Part shown: positions 32,992 through 35,553 of the stretch, in pieces
Position numbering within the stretch: the stretch's first letter is position 1
Layout: every line of letters begins with the position of its first letter
NCBI GenBank assembly: GCA_910592005.1
Contig: CAJVPP010000338.1
Coordinates: 1-35,553, forward strand
DNA: 35,553 bases
DNA from: Funneliformis mosseae
Lineage: Eukaryota > Glomeromycota > Glomeromycetes > Glomerales > Glomeraceae
Direction of reading: 5' to 3'
Notes under the pieces: model-generated
What the model was told of the DNA's origin: nothing
Seen by the model: the letters and a program-made list of their open reading frames with translations, nothing else
The model's database searches: none
Made by a program: the position numbers and the translations under genes

Positions 32992-35489
32992 TATACCAAA
33001 TAAGAAAACAAGTTCTAAAATGATTTACAGTAAATCCTTGAAATTTGATTAGCTGTTACATGAATATTATCAATAATCATTTCTTTTTTTTCAAATTTTT
33101 GTTGTAGCTTAAATAGCATATAGATTGATAGTAAAAGACTTCTATTTTTGATAATCAGGAATAATCATTTAGAATCAACTCTTCTTGAAAAAGTAAATGA
33201 GACCTTAAAATAAGAAATTTGCATACATTTTATTAATTAAATAAAAAGTATAAAGCATATTTTTTATCAATTAATCTAGCATTTTAAATAATTTTTTTTA
33301 TAGTATTTGCTTACCAAAAAGGTAAAAGCAAAAGACCTTCTATGTATTTTTTCGGGTTTAGTTGATAATTATAGTAAAATTGGATTAAAAGCCTATGAAA
33401 TAAAAAAATCACAAACCTGACGAAATGCTAATATCCAAGAAATAGCTAAGCGGCTTACATGATACTATAATTATCTTTCTAAACTTACTAACCTTTATTC
33501 TTCTTTAAAGTCTTATTCAATTTGTAAAAGACATTATAATCAAATTATTGTCACTAATCAATTTTACCATCTTCTTACAGGTTCTAATCAAGAAAATAAG
33601 TAACTCTGATTAATACTAATAAAAATTAGCATTAATTATTTTGACATTATAGCTGAGCTTGAAACAACTAAAAATCTTCTGAAAACTAGTTACCTGAAAA
33701 TTTAATAGAAATTACAATTAGTAATTGAACTTAATAATCAAATTTTACAATTGCAGAAGTATTTAGAAAATCAAAGCAATGACATAAAAGAATTAAAACA
33801 AAGATTGCAAAGAGCTCATGATTATACAAATGAGATTTAAAATTTATATAAAAAACAATGCAAAGAGAACAATAATTTTATTGAACAATAGAATTTATGA
33901 TTTGATAACTAACAAAAATGCATTGATTCAATTATTGAGATAATGAAGGCAGAACATGATACATTATTCAATGATATAGAATCATTGATTAAAGATAATA
34001 ATAGGTTTGCGGTAGAAAGCCTTATGGTATATACTCCTTATAAATAGCTCAATAAACAGAATTAGGTTATTGTCAAGTTTATCAAAATTTTAATTCAAAA
34101 TAATCAAGATAGTAATGCCTTAAGTCAGAAAAAATTTATTAAAACTGCTGTTGCAGTTAACATAATATATGAAGCACAGTATGGAAAATATGTATCAGAA
34201 ATCTACCTTGTTACTTTAGCTATTAAGTATTCTATTATACGATCAAAGAAGATTATTAGCATTGATAATCATATTATTAGTTCTAGAAACTACTATCAAT
34301 TCCAAAAGTAGCTAGAAAAATTGTCAGAATATGAAGAAAAACTACCTGAAAACCTCTTATTTCTTGCATTTGACAATAAACAAAAAGGATAAAAAATTAC
34401 CTTGATTGAGGGTTTAATACAATGATTTTTTATATAGTTACTAATTTTGTTGCTTTTAATATAGGATCGCAAAATAAAATTTAAAGTACTAACTCATCTT
34501 AGCTATATTCTTCTTTAAACAGATTGCAATATGAAGAACTTTTTGATATCAATCCTCTAATGTAAGAAGTTATCGACAAAGAATTGCATACTTACCTTTC
34601 TGAGAATCTTAAATTGCTGTATAAAGAAAAATTAGCTTCCATTAATACTATTGATTCTCTTATAGTGATAATGACTAATATTACTGCTATGAAAGAGTAT
34701 CTTAATTGCAATCAAAAAAACATCAAAAATCAAAAGCAAACATGTCTGAAATGCAAAGAACGATTGCTAATATTAGTTGAAATCTAAAATGAAAAGGCAG
34801 TTGAAAATAGTTTGATTGATCAGCAAAGCAAGCTGCTTATTTTTAAACTCTATAGTATTAGTAATAAATCAAATAGCATTTCTGTTCCTAAAATAAGCTT
34901 TACTTAGCGACCAATTATTGAACAAAGAGTAAATACTTCTGAGATCTATATTTCTGATTCGATCAATATTAACCCTAATTCAATTGTAAATGTTAAAAAA
35001 GTTCTTCTTCATATAGAAATGATATCTAATGTTAAAAATGGAAATCGTAAGTAGGTTGCAGTAACCTGTAATAGTATCCCATATCATCATACTATCAAGT
35101 TTAAAGAGAAATTCTCTTGATTGATTCTTATACTAGGGCAGTTACATAAGAAGATGAACATGCTTTGAATATATGTCGAGTTAAACTGATAAATTTGTTT
35201 TTTATTAAAATAGCATAATTTTTTATTGATAAATTTTATTTTCTATATTAATAATTAGGGAAATAGACTTGAAGCAATTTGCATTGTGTTAAGATTATTA
35301 GACAGAAAATCAGCTTGCGTATTTTAAAAAGTATATAGATCATCATAAGTTTTGGGATTTTGTCTGTAACATATATTATCAGGCAATAGCAATGGAGCTC
35401 ATGTGATTATACATAAAAAGCCATTCTAATCCTTGAAGGATACTGTAACAGGATGGATTGACAAATGTGACGCAGTATATTGCAGATCT

Positions 35490-35553
35490 AAATGTTAGAT
35501 ATATCAGACATATTTGATATATTTGATATATTTGATATACTGAACATATTTGA
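35490..35553. repeat. 10-bp tandem repeat at window end
   Basis: At least four copies of ATATTTGAT(A) with variants run to the last base of the window. They begin inside the 3' part of the decayed gene, so the coding reading dissolves into the repeat. Confidence 0.7.

Larger units (their letters stand above)
30790..35553 (+). pseudogene. Multi-exon decayed gene of a large repeat-encoded family, runs off the right end
   Basis: ATG 30790 opens MQRQYGEIWLSLKF (three stops) LIVSTLAAAEFTIFNNSNDL. Further exon-like blocks follow, several bounded by splice-like sites: 30985-31130 (coiled coil), 31190-31435, 31475-31745 (LKDNLNYDKSFNIKKNAVLH, QPFVDQFMNWLKLFISHIG), 31818-31891, 31945-32009 and 32100-32400. 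After 33100 come long blocks: RNANIQEIAKRL (33420), NNQILQLQKYLENQ (33735, coiled coil), FIKTAVAVNIIYEAQYGKYV (34140), FDNKQKG (34370) and YLSENLKLLYKEKLASI (34592). Then VAVTCNSIPYHHTIKFKEKF (35057), LGQLHKKMNML (35135), NQLAYFKKYIDHHKFWDFV (35312) and QAIAMELM (35380). The TC..(I/V)PYH...LPG.LH.EMNM arrangement matches a multicopy uncharacterised family I recall from fungi and invertebrates. Function unknown; the repetitive nature suggests a mobile element. More than 20 stops, nearly all at Trp or Gln positions. Confidence 0.6.

Noticed and set aside
30790..35553. Mitochondrial origin, given TGA at Trp positions
   Set aside because: No mitochondrial genes or rRNA/tRNA are present, stops at Gln positions are equally common, and spliceosomal-type introns and DNA transposons indicate nuclear DNA.

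Overview
The window looks like nuclear DNA of an early-diverging fungus, most likely an arbuscular mycorrhizal (Glomeromycotina, Rhizophagus-like) genome. The reasons are very high A+T, short GT...AG introns of about 50-180 nt, and several large multicopy protein families that I associate with that group. This assignment rests on recalled family resemblance and was not tested by a search. No tRNA, rRNA or CRISPR was seen.

The sequence falls into three compartments. Positions 1-17900 and 22000-35553 are CpG-poor, extremely AT-rich and filled with decayed mobile-element genes. Positions about 17940-21900 form an island with higher GC and more CpG. It holds the only clearly intact multi-exon gene (19909-21284, minus) and a small zinc-ribbon gene (18238-18632, minus).

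Left compartment, in order: an unknown decayed ORF (1650-2079); a small inverted-repeat element (2110-2211); a Tc1/mariner element with TIRs and TA duplications (2239-3343); a zinc-ribbon plus nuclease-like pseudogene (3405-3852); a diverging integrase/packaging-ATPase pair (3880-5890) that marks a Polinton/Maverick remnant; small accessory ORFs (5895-8360); a long gag/CCHC/retropepsin-like pseudogene (8385-12235, minus); a further family (12355-13620, minus); an 852-bp hAT-type non-autonomous element carrying a 9 x 52 bp hairpin array (13705-14556); and two tandem paralogous pseudogenes (15616-17672, minus).

Right compartment: a palindrome cluster at the island edge (21893-22050); an unknown decayed ORF (22109-22817); two related hAT MITEs, one with a second MITE nested inside; a BED-finger-like fragment; a long CMC-group (tnp2/Plavaka-like) transposase pseudogene (26430-29646, minus); and a multi-exon decayed gene that runs off the right end (30790-35553, plus).

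The most interesting observations are these. (1) The intact gene encodes a von Willebrand A domain whose strand-1 MIDAS motif lies at the C-terminal end of the domain, so the domain appears circularly permuted, followed by two tandem treble-clef-like zinc fingers. (2) Nearly every stop in the decayed genes sits where a Trp, Gln or Arg codon is expected, and zinc ligands, Walker A glycines and splice donors have changed by C-to-T or G-to-A. This is a RIP-like or deamination-like pattern confined to the repeat compartments. (3) The two sister MITEs give a natural empty-site proof of a nested insertion.
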